Assembly: GCA_937906765.1 (NCBI GenBank)
Contig: CALCUV010000154.1
Coordinates: 1 to 6,377 of the forward strand
Source of the DNA: an uncultured Prevotella sp.
Lineage (GTDB): Bacteria > Bacteroidota > Bacteroidia > Bacteroidales > Bacteroidaceae
DNA: 6,377 nt
Direction: 5' to 3'
Shown piece after piece: positions 6,348-6,377 of the stretch (position 1 is its first letter; every line of letters starts with the position of its first letter). The notes under the pieces were generated by a model. It searched no databases and had not been told where the DNA came from. It saw only the letters and a list, made by a program, of their open reading frames with translations. The position numbers and the translations under genes are program-made.

Positions 6348-6377
6348 TTTCATCATACCCCCTCCCCTCCTACGGAG
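6348..6377. repeat. Start of another hairpin repeat, copy D, cut by the window end
   Basis: The first 20 bases equal those of copy C (6264-6283). They are followed by ctcc-tac-ggag (6367-6377), a third version of the first hairpin. The word tcagaaaatt lies directly before it (6340-6349, overlapping by two bases) and also 25 bases before copy C (6229-6238), so a larger block appears to have been duplicated, with a 25-base difference between the copies. The remainder of the element lies outside the window. Confidence 0.6.

Overview
The window looks like chromosomal DNA from a member of the order Bacteroidales, most likely Prevotella or a close relative. Four things point there: a Bacteroidota-type promoter (TAnnTTTG -7 box) in front of the large gene; no Shine-Dalgarno sequence before either start codon; a short C-terminal tail of the kind found on many exported Bacteroidales proteins; and AT-rich intergenic DNA full of short dispersed repeats. 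The genus is an inference from style, not from any marker gene.

Both real genes are on the minus strand. CDS1 (235-3942) encodes a 1235-residue exported multidomain protein. It has a signal peptide, alternating beta-rich and helical segments, a central discoidin-like (F5/8 type C) domain and a C-terminal tail with the Gly-Ile-Tyr...Asn-Gly-Lys-Lys pattern. It has its own promoter (3995-4027) and a good intrinsic terminator (162-191), so it is very probably a single-gene transcript. Its strongly restricted codon choice suggests high expression. CDS2 (4537-6195) encodes a 552-residue exported carboxy-terminal processing protease (family S41) with PDZ domain and an intact Ser298/Lys323/Gln327 catalytic set. 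It ends at a 17-bp-stem hairpin (4462-4504). I see no evidence that the two genes act together; each has its own terminator.

The non-coding DNA is the unusual part. A 55-bp sequence is present twice, perfectly conserved and in the same orientation (1-55 and 4153-4207), so CDS1 and its regulatory signals lie between direct repeats 4152 bp apart. Each copy holds two small hairpins and runs into a short tandem array built on a TCCGGA/TGCGGA core (46-117 with an exact 18-bp period; 4198-4296 with 18-20 bp). Two diverged relatives of the hairpin element lie upstream of CDS2 (6264-6325 and 6348 to the window end). Their first hairpin is kept although its arm sequences differ, which suggests the fold is selected. 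The 594-bp gap between the genes (3943-4536) also holds a 14-bp tandem repeat, a roughly 75-base tract with no G on the plus strand, and a promoter-like motif on the plus strand.

There are no tRNA or rRNA genes, no transposase, no CRISPR array and no recognisable defence system. The best candidates for something poorly described are the hairpin-plus-array repeat family and the modular surface protein it flanks.
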